DNA from: Azospirillum brasilense | Lineage (GTDB): Bacteria > Pseudomonadota > Alphaproteobacteria > Azospirillales > Azospirillaceae | Assembly: GCF_007827815.1 (NCBI RefSeq) | Contig: NZ_VITH01000003.1 | Coordinates: 62,001-126,000, forward strand | Length of the DNA: 64,000 nucleotides | Direction: 5' to 3' | Part shown: positions 1-8,031 of the stretch, piece by piece | Layout of the letters: each line of letters begins with the position of its first letter | Position numbering within the stretch: the first letter of the stretch is position 1 | Position numbers and translations under genes: made by a program | Notes under the pieces: generated by a model | The model's input: only the letters and a program-made list of their open reading frames with translations | The model's database searches: none | What the model was told of the DNA's origin: nothing

Positions 1-247
1 TCGGCCCCAGCAGATAGCCCTTGTAGGGCACGTGATGCAGATAGCCGTCCTGGGTCAGGCTGTTGAGCATCCGGTGCGTGGTGCTGCGCGGCGTGCCCAG
101 CCGGGCGGCGATGCCCTTCACGTCACCGATGCCCGCCGCCACGCATTCCAGGAGGGCGAGGCCGCGCATCAGCGTCTGGGTTCCGGAGGCCTGCGGCTTC
201 TCCGGCGACGCTTGTGCATCGAGCGGATTTGCTCCGATGCCGGCCAT
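1..247 (-). CDS. IclR-family transcriptional regulator, N-terminal part (runs off left edge)
   Basis: Only the first 82 codons are in the window; the rest lies beyond base 1. The ATG at 247-245 follows a strong ribosome site (GGGAGGGAGG). After a loose 20-residue head, the residues [13 protein letters not shown] and [18 protein letters not shown] form the winged helix-turn-helix typical of IclR proteins, and [15 protein letters not shown] is the wing leading to the effector domain. IclR proteins bind DNA and respond to a small metabolite through a C-terminal domain that is not visible here, so the regulated pathway is unknown. It is divergent from clpB and has its own good promoter. Confidence 0.85.
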   Translation of the reverse strand, partial: MAGIGANPLDAQASPEKPQASGTQTLMRGLALLECVAAGIGDVKGIAARLGTPRSTTHRMLNSLTQDGYLHHVPYKGYLLGP

Positions 248-271
248 ATCCTCCCTCCCGCGTTGTTGTCC

Positions 272-286
272 GATATCTGGCATATC
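272..286. promoter_or_regulatory. Inverted repeat in the iclR leader, possible autoregulatory operator
   Basis: GATAT-N5-ATATC lies between the predicted -10 and the start codon of the IclR-type gene. IclR-family regulators commonly repress themselves from such sites; binding here is inference. Confidence 0.35.
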
Positions 287-296
287 AGTTTCCACC

Positions 297-325
297 ACTT
301 TATGAAGGCGTACGGAGTGTGTCAA
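297..325 (-). promoter_or_regulatory. Sigma-70-type promoter of the iclR-type gene
   Basis: Read on the minus strand, TTGACA (325-320) is separated by exactly 17 bases from TAAAGT (302-297, four of six matches to TATAAT). It lies in an AT-rich island (about 296-358) and points at the start codon at 247. Confidence 0.65.
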
Positions 326-433
326 ATAAATAAATCTTTGTCCATATAGTGAGACAATGGCAGCGCAAGACAGCCTTGCCCCACGGTCTGGGCGGCCGTC
401 TTGACCGGGGCGGGGCTCCTGCCCATCTGTTCC

Positions 434-460
434 CTTGAGGCGACCGGGGCCGCGCATGGT
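434..460 (+). promoter_or_regulatory. Weak candidate heat-shock (RpoH) promoter of clpB
   Basis: A CTTG core (434-437) is followed after 17 bases by CATGGT (455-460). Alphaproteobacterial RpoH promoters have CTTG at -35 and a C/TAT-rich -10 at this spacing. The -35 core fits, the -10 is poor. ClpB is normally RpoH-controlled, which is why the site was looked for. Confidence 0.25.
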
Positions 461-527
461 GCGGGCCACACAGGCCGTCTTCCCGCGCCTTCGCAAAGGG
501 CGGGAACCATAACGAACGGAGTGCCTG

Positions 528-3194
528 ATGGACTTCGGTCTGTTCACCGACCGTGCGCGCGGCGTCATCCAGGCTGCGCAACTGGCGGCTCTCGCCGGAC
601 GCCACCAACAGCTCGTCCCCGAACATCTCGTGAAGGCCCTGGTCGAGGACGCCGACGGCGTGCCCGCCAAGCTGATCCGCGATGCCGGCGGCGATCCCGA
701 GCTTTTGAAGACCGCCGCCGAGGAAACCCTCAACCGCCAGACCCGTGTGGATGGCGAAGGGCCGCACCCGATCTTCATGTCCCCGGCGCTCGCCGGCGTG
801 CTCCAGAACGCCGTCGAGACGGCGCGGGGGGCCGGCGACAAGTTCGTCTCCCCCGAACGGCTCCTCGAATCGCTGGCCGCCCAGGGCGGCGCCACCCGCG
901 CGCTGTTCCACCGCGCCGGTGTCGATCCCGCGGTGCTGGTCGAGGGCGTCGAGTCGCTGAGCAAAAACCGCCCGGCCGATCGGCAGGAGGATGCCCAGAT
1001 GGGCGAGGCGCTCGCCAAATACGCCCGCGACCTGACGGAAGAGGCGCGGCAGGGCCGTCTCGACCCGGTGATCGGGCGTGACGACGAGATCCGCCGCACC
1101 ATCCAGGTCCTGGCCCGGCGCACCAAGAACAACCCCGTGCTGATCGGCGAACCCGGCGTCGGCAAGACCGCCGTTGTGGAGGGTCTGGCCCAGCGGCTGG
1201 CCTCCGGCGACGTGCCGGAGGGGCTGAAGGACCGGCGCGTGCTCGCGCTCGACCTCACCGCCCTGCTGGCCGGCGCCAAGTTCCGCGGCGACTTCGAGGA
1301 GCGGCTGAAGGCCGTCCTGTCGGAGGTGCAACAGGCGGCGGGCCGCATCATCCTGTTCATCGACGAGCTGCACTCGCTGATCGGCGCCGGCCGCACGGAC
1401 GGCGCCATGGACGCCGCCAACATGCTGAAGCCCGCGCTGGCGCGCGGCGAGCTGCGCTGCGTCGGCGCCACCACGCCGGACGAGTACCGCAAGTACATCG
1501 AGAAGGACGCGGCGCTGGCCCGCCGCTTCCAGCCGGTGAACGTGGACGAGCCGTCCGACGAGGACGCCGTGTCGATCCTGCGCGGCATCAAGGGCAAGTA
1601 CGAGGTGCACCACGGCGTGCGCATCGCCGACGCGGCGGTGGTCGCGGCGGTGCAGCTCTCCGCCCGCTACATCGCCGACCGCCGCCTGCCCGACAAGGCC
1701 ATCGACCTCGTCGACGAGGCGGCCAGCCGCCTGCGCATGGCGATCGACAGCAAGCCGGAGGCGCTGGACGCCGTCGGCCGCCGCGTCGCCCAGTTGAAGA
1801 TCGAGCGCGAGGCCCTGAAGTCGGAACCGGACGCCGCGTCCCAGGAACGTCTGCACAAGCTGGAGTCCGAACTTGCGGTGGACGAGGCGAAGCTGACCGC
1901 CATGGAGGAGGAATGGCGCGTCGGGCAGTCCCGCCGCACCGAGGGCCGCCGCCTGAAGGAGGAACTGGACCAGGCCCGCACCAAGCTGGAGCACGCGCAG
2001 CGCGACGGCGACTGGGCGAAGGCCGGCGAGCTGGCCTACGGCGTCGTTCCCGACTTGGAGAAGCGTCTGGCCGAGGCCGAATCCCGCGCCAACGCCGAGC
2101 GGGAGGAGGTGACGGCGAAGGACATCGCCGCCGTGGTCACCCGCTGGACCGGCATCCCGGTGGACCGCATGCTGGACAGCGAGCGGCAGCGGCTGAAGGG
2201 CATGGAGGACCGGCTGGCCGAACGCGTCGTCGGTCAGGCCGAGGCGGTGCGCGCCGTGTCCAAGGCGGTGCGCCGGGCGCGGGCCGGGTTGAAGGACCCG
2301 AACCGTCCCACCGGCTCCTTCCTGTTCCTCGGCCCGACCGGCGTCGGCAAGACGGAGCTGGCCAAGGCGCTGGCCGCCTTCCTGTTCGACGACGAGACCG
2401 CGGTCACCCGCGTCGACATGTCGGAATACATGGAAAAGCACTCCGTCGCCCGCATGATCGGCTCGCCCCCGGGCTATGTCGGGTATGACGACGGCGGGAC
2501 TCTGGCCGAGAAGATCCGGCGCCGGCCCTATCAGGTCGTCCTGCTGGACGAGGTGGAGAAGGCCCATCCGGACGTGCTGAACGTGCTGCTCCAGGCGCTC
2601 GACGACGGGCGGCTGACCGATGGCCAGGGCCGCACGGCGGACTTCCGCCACGCGATCCTGATCATGACGTCGAACCTGGGGGCGGACGCCCTGACGGCGC
2701 TCGGCGAGGACGACAGCCTGGAAGGGGCGCGGATCGAGGTGATGGACGCGGTGCGCCGCGCCTTCCGGCCGGAGTTCCTGAACCGGCTGGATGACGTGCT
2801 GATCTTCCGCCGGCTGGGGCGCGAGCAGATGGCCCACATCGTGGACATCCAGCTCGCCCGCGTCGCCGACCGTCTGGCGGAGCGCGGCCTGTCGCTGACC
2901 GCCGACGACGCGGCCCGCGCCCGGCTCGCCGACCTCGGCTGGGACCCGGCCTTCGGCGCCCGCCCGTTGAAGCGGGCGGTGCAGAATCTGGTGGAGGACC
3001 CCATCGCCGAGCGGCTGCTCGACGGCGAGGTGGACGAACGCTCGACCCTGCACCTGTCGGCGCGGGACGGTCGCCTGACCTTGGACGGGGTGCCGGTCGA
3101 GGAGGACCGCGCCACCGGCTTCAAGGCCCCGGAACGGCCGCCGCTGGGCTTCGCCCTGACCGGCGGCGGACGGAGCAGCGCCGCCGTCCACTGA
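528..3194 (+). CDS. clpB: ATP-dependent disaggregase ClpB (Hsp100)
   Basis: Cytoplasmic hexameric AAA+ chaperone that threads aggregated proteins through its pore, working with DnaK. The 888 residues hold the N-terminal Clp repeat region (1-150), a first AAA module with GEPGVGKT (about 207) and FIDELH (about 277), the coiled-coil M domain (about 400-520) and a second AAA module with GPTGVGKT (about 602) and [12 protein letters not shown]. The M domain separates ClpB from ClpA and ClpC. Two oddities: pore loop 1 reads [10 protein letters not shown], with Phe where ClpB usually has Tyr, and a Gly/Ser-rich tail of roughly 20 residues extends past the usual end. The start follows ACGGAGTG. It is monocistronic with a strong terminator. 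Confidence 0.95.
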   Translation: MDFGLFTDRARGVIQAAQLAALAGRHQQLVPEHLVKALVEDADGVPAKLIRDAGGDPELLKTAAEETLNRQTRVDGEGPHPIFMSPALAGVLQNAVETARGAGDKFVSPERLLESLAAQGGATRALFHRAGVDPAVLVEGVESLSKNRPADRQEDAQMGEALAKYARDLTEEARQGRLDPVIGRDDEIRRTIQVLARRTKNNPVLIGEPGVGKTAVVEGLAQRLASGDVPEGLKDRRVLALDLTALLAGAKFRGDFEERLKAVLSEVQQAAGRIILFIDELHSLIGAGRTDGAMDAANMLKPALARGELRCVGATTPDEYRKYIEKDAALARRFQPVNVDEPSDEDAVSILRGIKGKYEVHHGVRIADAAVVAAVQLSARYIADRRLPDKAIDLVDEAASRLRMAIDSKPEALDAVGRRVAQLKIEREALKSEPDAASQERLHKLESELAVDEAKLTAMEEEWRVGQSRRTEGRRLKEELDQARTKLEHAQRDGDWAKAGELAYGVVPDLEKRLAEAESRANAEREEVTAKDIAAVVTRWTGIPVDRMLDSERQRLKGMEDRLAERVVGQAEAVRAVSKAVRRARAGLKDPNRPTGSFLFLGPTGVGKTELAKALAAFLFDDETAVTRVDMSEYMEKHSVARMIGSPPGYVGYDDGGTLAEKIRRRPYQVVLLDEVEKAHPDVLNVLLQALDDGRLTDGQGRTADFRHAILIMTSNLGADALTALGEDDSLEGARIEVMDAVRRAFRPEFLNRLDDVLIFRRLGREQMAHIVDIQLARVADRLAERGLSLTADDAARARLADLGWDPAFGARPLKRAVQNLVEDPIAERLLDGEVDERSTLHLSARDGRLTLDGVPVEEDRATGFKAPERPPLGFALTGGGRSSAAVH

Positions 3195-3211
3195 GCGTGA
3201 CGCGACACGAG

Positions 3212-3240
3212 AACCCCGGCCCGCAAGGGCCGGGGTTTTT
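3212..3240 (+). terminator. Rho-independent terminator of clpB
   Basis: An 11-bp perfect stem (AACCCCGGCCC / GGGCCGGGGTT) with a GCAA tetraloop runs into a T tract, 17 bases after the clpB stop. Confidence 0.9.
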
Positions 3241-3340
3241 CGTTGAGCGCGTTTCCCCAGCGCACCGACGATCTCCGGCTGTCTGTGGTAAGCAGGGGAC
3301 GGTCGCGCCGTCATCGGCGCATCATGCGGAGAGCCGGGGA

Positions 3341-3934
3341 ATGAGCGGACGGAACGGATACGGTGAAAACGCGACAGCGCTCACCGAACAGTACGAGAGC
3401 GTGGCCTTCGCCGATGTGCATCGCGATGTGCTCCACCTCTTTCCCTCCCGGCCGAGCCGCGTCCTGGACATCGGCGCGGGCACCGGACGGGACGCGGCCG
3501 CCCTCTCGCGGCTCGGTCATGATGTGACCGCCGTCGAACCGACGCCGGAGCTTCGCAGCGCGGGAATGCGCATCCACGCCGCGACGCCGATCCACTGGCT
3601 CGACGACAGCCTGCCGGAACTGACCGTGCTGCGAGGCGACGGCGGACGCTACGACGTCGTCCTGCTCACCGCGGTGTGGATGCACCTCGATGAGGCCCAG
3701 CGAGCCATCGCCATGCCGCACATCGCGTCCCTCCTGAACCCGAACGGCCGGGTCGTCATGTCCTTGCGGCACGGCCCGGTGCCGGCGGGGCGGACCATGT
3801 ACGACGTCTCGGCCGCCGAGACCATCGCGCTTGCCGCGTCCGTCGGCCTTCGCTGCATCCATCGGAACGACCGGGAGGACATGCTCGGCCGCGGCGACGT
3901 GTCCTGGAGCTTCCTCGGATTGGAGGCGCGCTGA
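3341..3934 (+). CDS. Class I SAM-dependent methyltransferase, substrate unknown
   Basis: A 197-residue protein with the SAM-binding motif VLDIGAGTGRDAAALS (about residues 40-55), acidic loop VTAVEPTPELR and the post-motif YDVVLLTAVWMHL. These are classic motifs I, II and IV of Rossmann-fold methyltransferases. The start at 3341 is chosen because it follows AGCCGGGGA and because an upstream in-frame start would read through the clpB terminator. The acceptor substrate cannot be told from sequence. Confidence 0.8.
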   Translation: MSGRNGYGENATALTEQYESVAFADVHRDVLHLFPSRPSRVLDIGAGTGRDAAALSRLGHDVTAVEPTPELRSAGMRIHAATPIHWLDDSLPELTVLRGDGGRYDVVLLTAVWMHLDEAQRAIAMPHIASLLNPNGRVVMSLRHGPVPAGRTMYDVSAAETIALAASVGLRCIHRNDREDMLGRGDVSWSFLGLEAR

Positions 3935-3939
3935 CCGCC

Positions 3940-4758
3940 TTACGACCTCTGCCGCTCGGGCACCATCAGCCAGCGCGCCAGCGCGTAGAGATTAATCCCC
4001 ACATAGACCGCCGCCCCGACCACCCCCATGATGAGGCCGCCGAGTTGCTGGTCGGCGAGCGCCGACAGGCCCCAGGGCGCCGTCGTCTCCAGATGGTAGA
4101 CGAACAGCGGCTGCGGGGCGAAGATCAGCAGGGCCGCCAGGATGGCGAGATGCACCGAGGTGCCGAAGGCCGACAGCAGCCCCCGCCCCCGCATCGCCCC
4201 ATCGTCGGGGGCCAGCACCGTCCGCCACGCGGCCACCGCGCCGACGAGCAGGCTGGCGTGCATGACCCACAGCACCGCGTCGAAGCGCAGCGCCGCCATG
4301 TAGGGTCCCGGCAGGTGCCACACCCAGAGGAACAGCCCGAACAGCCCCCAGGCGATTTCCGGAACGGCCAAAGGTGACGCCAGGACCCGCGCCCAGTTGG
4401 GCCAGCGGAGCTCGCCCATCGGCCAGGACAGGACCAGCAGGGGCGCCGCGACCTGGATGGTCAGGAGATGCTGGACCACCCGCGCCGAGAACAGGGCGGA
4501 GGTCAGGTTGCACAGCGGCGACACGAAGGCGGCGAACAGAACCAGCCAGCCGGCGGCAAAGCACCAGGGCTGGTGCCGCGCCATCCCCGCTCCATGCCGC
4601 CGCACCACCATCGCGTATCCCGCGGCGGCCAGGGCGAAGACGGACAGCAGGACCGGGTCGCCGTTCCAGGCGCTCCAGAACCCGTCCGGCACCGGTGGGG
4701 CGCCGCAATAGGGAATGATAGACGGCAGCGTTTCGGCGAGCGGCGTTGCGGTGGGCAC
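3940..4758 (-). CDS. Cytochrome c oxidase assembly protein, caa3 CtaG type
   Basis: An integral membrane protein of 272 residues with about seven hydrophobic segments, resembling the Caa3_CtaG family (PF09678) that helps assemble the copper centre of heme-copper oxidases. Visible family features are HLLTIQVAAPLLVLSWP, WVWHLPGPYMAAL, the MHASLLVGAV stretch and a C-terminal DQQLGGLIM segment. Conserved His and Asp residues at the membrane edge are thought to handle copper. No oxidase subunit genes lie nearby, so it is an isolated copy. This is not the CtaG/Cox11 protein of mitochondria-type oxidases. Confidence 0.8.
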   Translation of the reverse strand: MPTATPLAETLPSIIPYCGAPPVPDGFWSAWNGDPVLLSVFALAAAGYAMVVRRHGAGMARHQPWCFAAGWLVLFAAFVSPLCNLTSALFSARVVQHLLTIQVAAPLLVLSWPMGELRWPNWARVLASPLAVPEIAWGLFGLFLWVWHLPGPYMAALRFDAVLWVMHASLLVGAVAAWRTVLAPDDGAMRGRGLLSAFGTSVHLAILAALLIFAPQPLFVYHLETTAPWGLSALADQQLGGLIMGVVGAAVYVGINLYALARWLMVPERQRS

Positions 4759-4832
4759 GGCTGGACCTCCCTTGGTCGACAGCCGTGTAAAACCGGGAAT
4801 GGCCCTCGGGTTCCCAAACGCCGCCCTTTGGC

Positions 4833-5600
4833 TCAGGCCCGTTCGGCGGTTTCGATCAGGTCGGTGCGCCCGATACGGCGCAGGGAGGCCTCAAGCCGCG
4901 TGTCGTCCTCGCGGATTTCCCGCAGGGTGTGCAACGTGAACATCACATGCGCCTCCGCCGCCGTGTGGGCGGCCTCGGCGTCGCCGGCCAGCACCGCGTC
5001 GACGATGGCCAGATGCTGCTCCAGCAGCAGGTCGCGCACGCCGGGCCGCGTGTAGAGCCGGTCGCGGTTGTAGAAGACGTCGTTGCGCAGCATCTCCGAC
5101 AGCGCGCCCATGATGTGCAGCATCACCGTGTTGTGCGCCGCCTCGTAGAAGGCGAGGTGAAGCTGGGCGTCCACGTCGGCCTCTTCCGACGGGTCGTCCT
5201 TGCCGTGGGCGTCGCGCATGCGCTGGGCCAGGGCGCGGATCGCCTGACGGTCGAGGTCGGTCGCCCGCTGCGCGGCCAGCTTGGCCGCCGCCGCCTCGAT
5301 GGAGGTGCGGAACTCCAGATAATGGAAAGGCGCGTCCGGGTCGGACTGAAGCAGCGCCGCCAGCGGGGCGGCGATGGGCGCCAGGAACTGCGCGATGTGG
5401 GTGCCGTTGCGCCCGGAGACGAGCAGCCCGCGCTCCTCCAGCTTCTCCAGGGCGTCGCGCAGCGACGGGCGCGAGACGTCCAGCTTCAGCGCCAGATCCC
5501 GCTCCGGCAGCAGCTTCTCCCCCGGACGCAGCACGCCCTCCCGGATCAGCGTCTCCAGATGGTCGGCGATGGCGTCCGCCAATTTGGCCGGCTTGATCAT
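4833..5600 (-). CDS. lldR: GntR/FadR-family (FCD) regulator of lactate use, LldR-like
   Basis: A 255-residue repressor-type protein. The N-terminal winged helix (PGEKLLPERDLALKLDVSRPSLRDALEKLEERGLL, given here only as landmark residues PER, SRPSLRDAL) is followed by an all-helical FCD ligand domain with spaced His residues (AQLHLAFYEAAHN, EAHVMF) that normally hold a metal. Three in-frame ATGs exist (5642, 5627, 5600); the last is chosen because the protein then aligns end to end with E. coli LldR and starts just before the helix-turn-helix. It is divergent from the lactate permease, and a perfect FadR-type operator lies between them, so control of the lactate genes is likely. Confidence 0.8.
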   Translation of the reverse strand: MIKPAKLADAIADHLETLIREGVLRPGEKLLPERDLALKLDVSRPSLRDALEKLEERGLLVSGRNGTHIAQFLAPIAAPLAALLQSDPDAPFHYLEFRTSIEAAAAKLAAQRATDLDRQAIRALAQRMRDAHGKDDPSEEADVDAQLHLAFYEAAHNTVMLHIMGALSEMLRNDVFYNRDRLYTRPGVRDLLLEQHLAIVDAVLAGDAEAAHTAAEAHVMFTLHTLREIREDDTRLEASLRRIGRTDLIETAERA

Positions 5601-5742
5601 TCCCTTGCCCTGCCCCTTGCCCTGCATCCGCAGAAATCCCATCCGATCCCGAAGGTTAGATATCGTCACGGCTTCCGCGCGTCCAGCCCAACCGCACCCC
5701 ATGGCACCGTTTCCCGATCGCAGCGCTATCGAAGGGGGTCAG

Positions 5743-5755
5743 GTGGTAATACCAC
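5743..5755. promoter_or_regulatory. LldR/FadR-type operator, perfect 13-bp palindrome
   Basis: GTGGTAATACCAC is a perfect palindrome and contains TGGT-N3-ACCA, the recognised core of FadR/LldR-subfamily operators. It sits in the 414-base gap between lldR and lldP, which otherwise holds an AT-rich stretch (5762-5880) and a weak promoter candidate TTGCCA-17-TATCCG at 5806-5834. Confidence 0.75.
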
Positions 5756-5846
5756 GGGCAAGAAAAAGTCTCTCGCGACGCCGACGGTAAATTGAATTTT
5801 CCCTATTGCCAACCATTGCGACCCAATGTATCCGTTCAGAGCCTTT

Positions 5847-5863
5847 GGTCATATGTTTTGACC
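5847..5863. promoter_or_regulatory. Inverted repeat GGTCA-N7-TGACC upstream of lldP
   Basis: A 17-bp dyad just downstream of the weak promoter candidate. A very similar 17-mer occurs at 7851-7867 upstream of the D-lactate dehydrogenase, suggesting a second shared control site for the lactate genes. Confidence 0.4.
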
Positions 5864-6014
5864 GGAGCCCAACCCAAGAAAAAACTGATCTCCACGGTCG
5901 AACGGCCATGGAATGACAGGCGGCGCGCGTCCGGATAAGACGTGCGGATCCGGGCTCCACTCATGGTCGCTGGCCAAAGCGCAGAACCGAGAATCTGCGG
6001 CATAGGTAGGAAAC

Positions 6015-7703
6015 ATGCAGCCCTGGACACAAGTCTACGATCCCGCGGGTAACCTTTGGCTTTCGGCACTTGTGGCCGCGTTGCCGATCATCTTCTTCTT
6101 CATCGCGCTGACGATGCTGCGCATGAAGGGCCACGTCGCGGGCACCATCACCGTCGCCATTTCGCTGGCCGTCGCCATCCTGTTCTACAAGATGCCGGTC
6201 GGCATGGCCCTGGCGTCCGCCGGATACGGCTTCCTCTACGGCCTGTGGCCGATCGCCTGGATCATCGTGGCCGCCGTGTTCCTCTACAAGATCACGGTCA
6301 AGACCGGTCAGTTCGAGATCATCCGCTCGTCGGTGGTGTCGATCACCGAGGACCAGCGTCTTCAGATGCTGATGGTCGGCTTCTCCTTCGGCGCCTTCCT
6401 GGAAGGGGCTGCGGGCTTCGGCGCGCCGGTCGCCATCACCGCGGCGCTGCTGGTCGGGCTGGGCTTCAACCCGCTCTACGCCGCCGGTCTCTGCCTGATC
6501 GCCAACACCGCCCCGGTGGCCTTCGGCGCCATGGGCATTCCGATCATCGTCGCCGGTCAGGTCACCTCGCTCGACCCGTTCCGGATCGGCGCCATGGCCG
6601 GCCGCCAGCTGCCGCTGCTGTCCGTCTTCGTGCCCTTCTGGATCATCATGATCATGGACGGCTGGAAGGGCGTGCGCGAGACCTGGCCCGCCATCCTGGT
6701 CGCCGGCGGCACCTTCGCCGTCACCCAGTATTTCACCGCCAACTTCATCGGGCCGGAGCTGCCGGACATCACCTCCGCTCTGGTCAGCCTCGTCAGCATC
6801 ACCGTCTTCCTGAAGTTCTGGAAGCCCAAGGCGATCTTCCGCTTCCCCAACTCCCCGCTGCCCGCCGGCCCGGTGCCGCAGTCGGTCGGCGCCATGGCGT
6901 CGAGCGAGTTCAACGCCCAGCGCGGCTACAGCGCCGGTGAGATCGCCAAAGCCTGGTCGCCCTTCCTGATCCTGACCGTGATCGTCACGATCTGGAGCCT
7001 GAAGCCCTTCAAGGCGCTGTTTGCCAAGGGCGGCGCGCTGGCCGACACGGTGCTGTACTTCCCGGTCGCCGGGCTGGACAAGCTGGTGCTGAAGGCCGCC
7101 CCGATCGTCGCCTCGCCCAAGCCCATCGAGGCCGTCTACAAGCTCGACCTGCTGTCGGCCACCGGCACGGCCATCCTGATCTCCGCGATCATCACGATGG
7201 TCATGCTGAAGATGCGCCCGGCCGACGGCGTCAAGACCTTCGTCGAGACGGTCGGCGAGCTGAAGCGCCCGATCTACTCGATCGGCATGGTCCTGGCCTT
7301 CGCCTTCATCGCCAACTACTCGGGCCTGTCCTCGACCCTGGCGCTGCTGCTGGCCGGCACGGGCGGCCTGTTCCCGTTCTTCTCGCCGATCCTGGGCTGG
7401 CTGGGCGTGTTCCTCACCGGCTCCGACACGTCGAGCAACGCGCTGTTCTGCGGCCTGCAGGCCACCACGGCGCAGCAGGTGGGCGTGTCCGACGTGCTGA
7501 TGGTCGCGGCCAACACGACCGGCGGCGTCACCGGCAAGATGATCTCCCCGCAGTCGATCGCCGTGGCCTGCGCCGCGGTGGGTCTGGTCGGCCGCGAGTC
7601 CGAACTGTTCCGCTTCACCGTGAAGCACAGCCTGTTCTTCGTCGCGATCATCGGCGTCATCACCATGATCCAGGCCTACATCCTGCCCTGGATGATCCCG
7701 TAA
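6015..7703 (+). CDS. lldP: L-lactate permease (LctP family)
   Basis: Inner-membrane proton-lactate symporter of 562 residues with about 12-14 hydrophobic segments. Family hallmarks are [20 protein letters not shown] (about 116-135), [16 protein letters not shown] and [13 protein letters not shown] near the C-terminus. Length matches E. coli LldP (551). The start is preceded by TAGGTAGGAAAC. It is divergent from lldR and just upstream of the lactate dehydrogenases, so it supplies their substrate. It may also carry glycolate, as LldP and GlcA do. Confidence 0.93.
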   Translation: MQPWTQVYDPAGNLWLSALVAALPIIFFFIALTMLRMKGHVAGTITVAISLAVAILFYKMPVGMALASAGYGFLYGLWPIAWIIVAAVFLYKITVKTGQFEIIRSSVVSITEDQRLQMLMVGFSFGAFLEGAAGFGAPVAITAALLVGLGFNPLYAAGLCLIANTAPVAFGAMGIPIIVAGQVTSLDPFRIGAMAGRQLPLLSVFVPFWIIMIMDGWKGVRETWPAILVAGGTFAVTQYFTANFIGPELPDITSALVSLVSITVFLKFWKPKAIFRFPNSPLPAGPVPQSVGAMASSEFNAQRGYSAGEIAKAWSPFLILTVIVTIWSLKPFKALFAKGGALADTVLYFPVAGLDKLVLKAAPIVASPKPIEAVYKLDLLSATGTAILISAIITMVMLKMRPADGVKTFVETVGELKRPIYSIGMVLAFAFIANYSGLSSTLALLLAGTGGLFPFFSPILGWLGVFLTGSDTSSNALFCGLQATTAQQVGVSDVLMVAANTTGGVTGKMISPQSIAVACAAVGLVGRESELFRFTVKHSLFFVAIIGVITMIQAYILPWMIP

Positions 7704-8031
7704 GCGTCGAAGCCAACCCCCTTCTCCTCCTCCCGGGGAGAAGGGGCGTCATCCACTGCCGAGCTTTATTTCCTACGGCGCCGCTCGGCCTTCCATCCGG
7801 TCGGGTGGCGCCGCTTTCTTATTGCATTGCAGCAGCACAGCGCTGCGTTTGGTCAATTCATTTTACCATTGCGGCCACCCAGCAAATCGATTATCCGACA
7901 TACTGACTGTGGCACACAACAAGCCGTCCGTCCGACGGGCGGAAACAAACCTCGCCCCAGCACCCGCAACCCGGACCGGCGATCACGGAGGAGTCGTCGC
8001 GCGGTCCCATATCCGGAGGCCCCGAGAACCG
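7704..8031. other. Gap between lldP and the D-lactate dehydrogenase
   Basis: Holds a hairpin just after lldP (7718-7746), then AT-richer sequence with the dyad GGTCA-N7-TTACC at 7851-7867 that resembles the site upstream of lldP. A separate promoter for the dehydrogenase operon is plausible here but no convincing -35/-10 pair was found. In-frame codons upstream of 8032 are not thought to be translated. Confidence 0.4.
7718..7746 (+). repeat. Hairpin of the CCCTTCTCC/GGAGAAGGG type after lldP
   Basis: A 10-bp perfect stem (CCCCTTCTCC / GGAGAAGGGG) with a 9-base loop and no T tract. It resembles the CCCTCTCCC-type hairpins at 25468-25500 and 31544-31659, so it may belong to a dispersed palindromic repeat family and may also protect the 3' end of the lldP mRNA. 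Confidence 0.5.

Noticed and set aside
300..3314. 1004-codon minus-strand open frame opposite clpB
   Set aside because: Low-complexity Arg/Gly/Ala/His-rich translation, no domain, fully antisense to a textbook ClpB; an effect of high third-position GC.
5696..5712. TGGCAC-like sequence as a sigma-54 promoter for lldP
   Set aside because: The TGC half (-12) is missing at the proper spacing and no enhancer-binding regulator is nearby.
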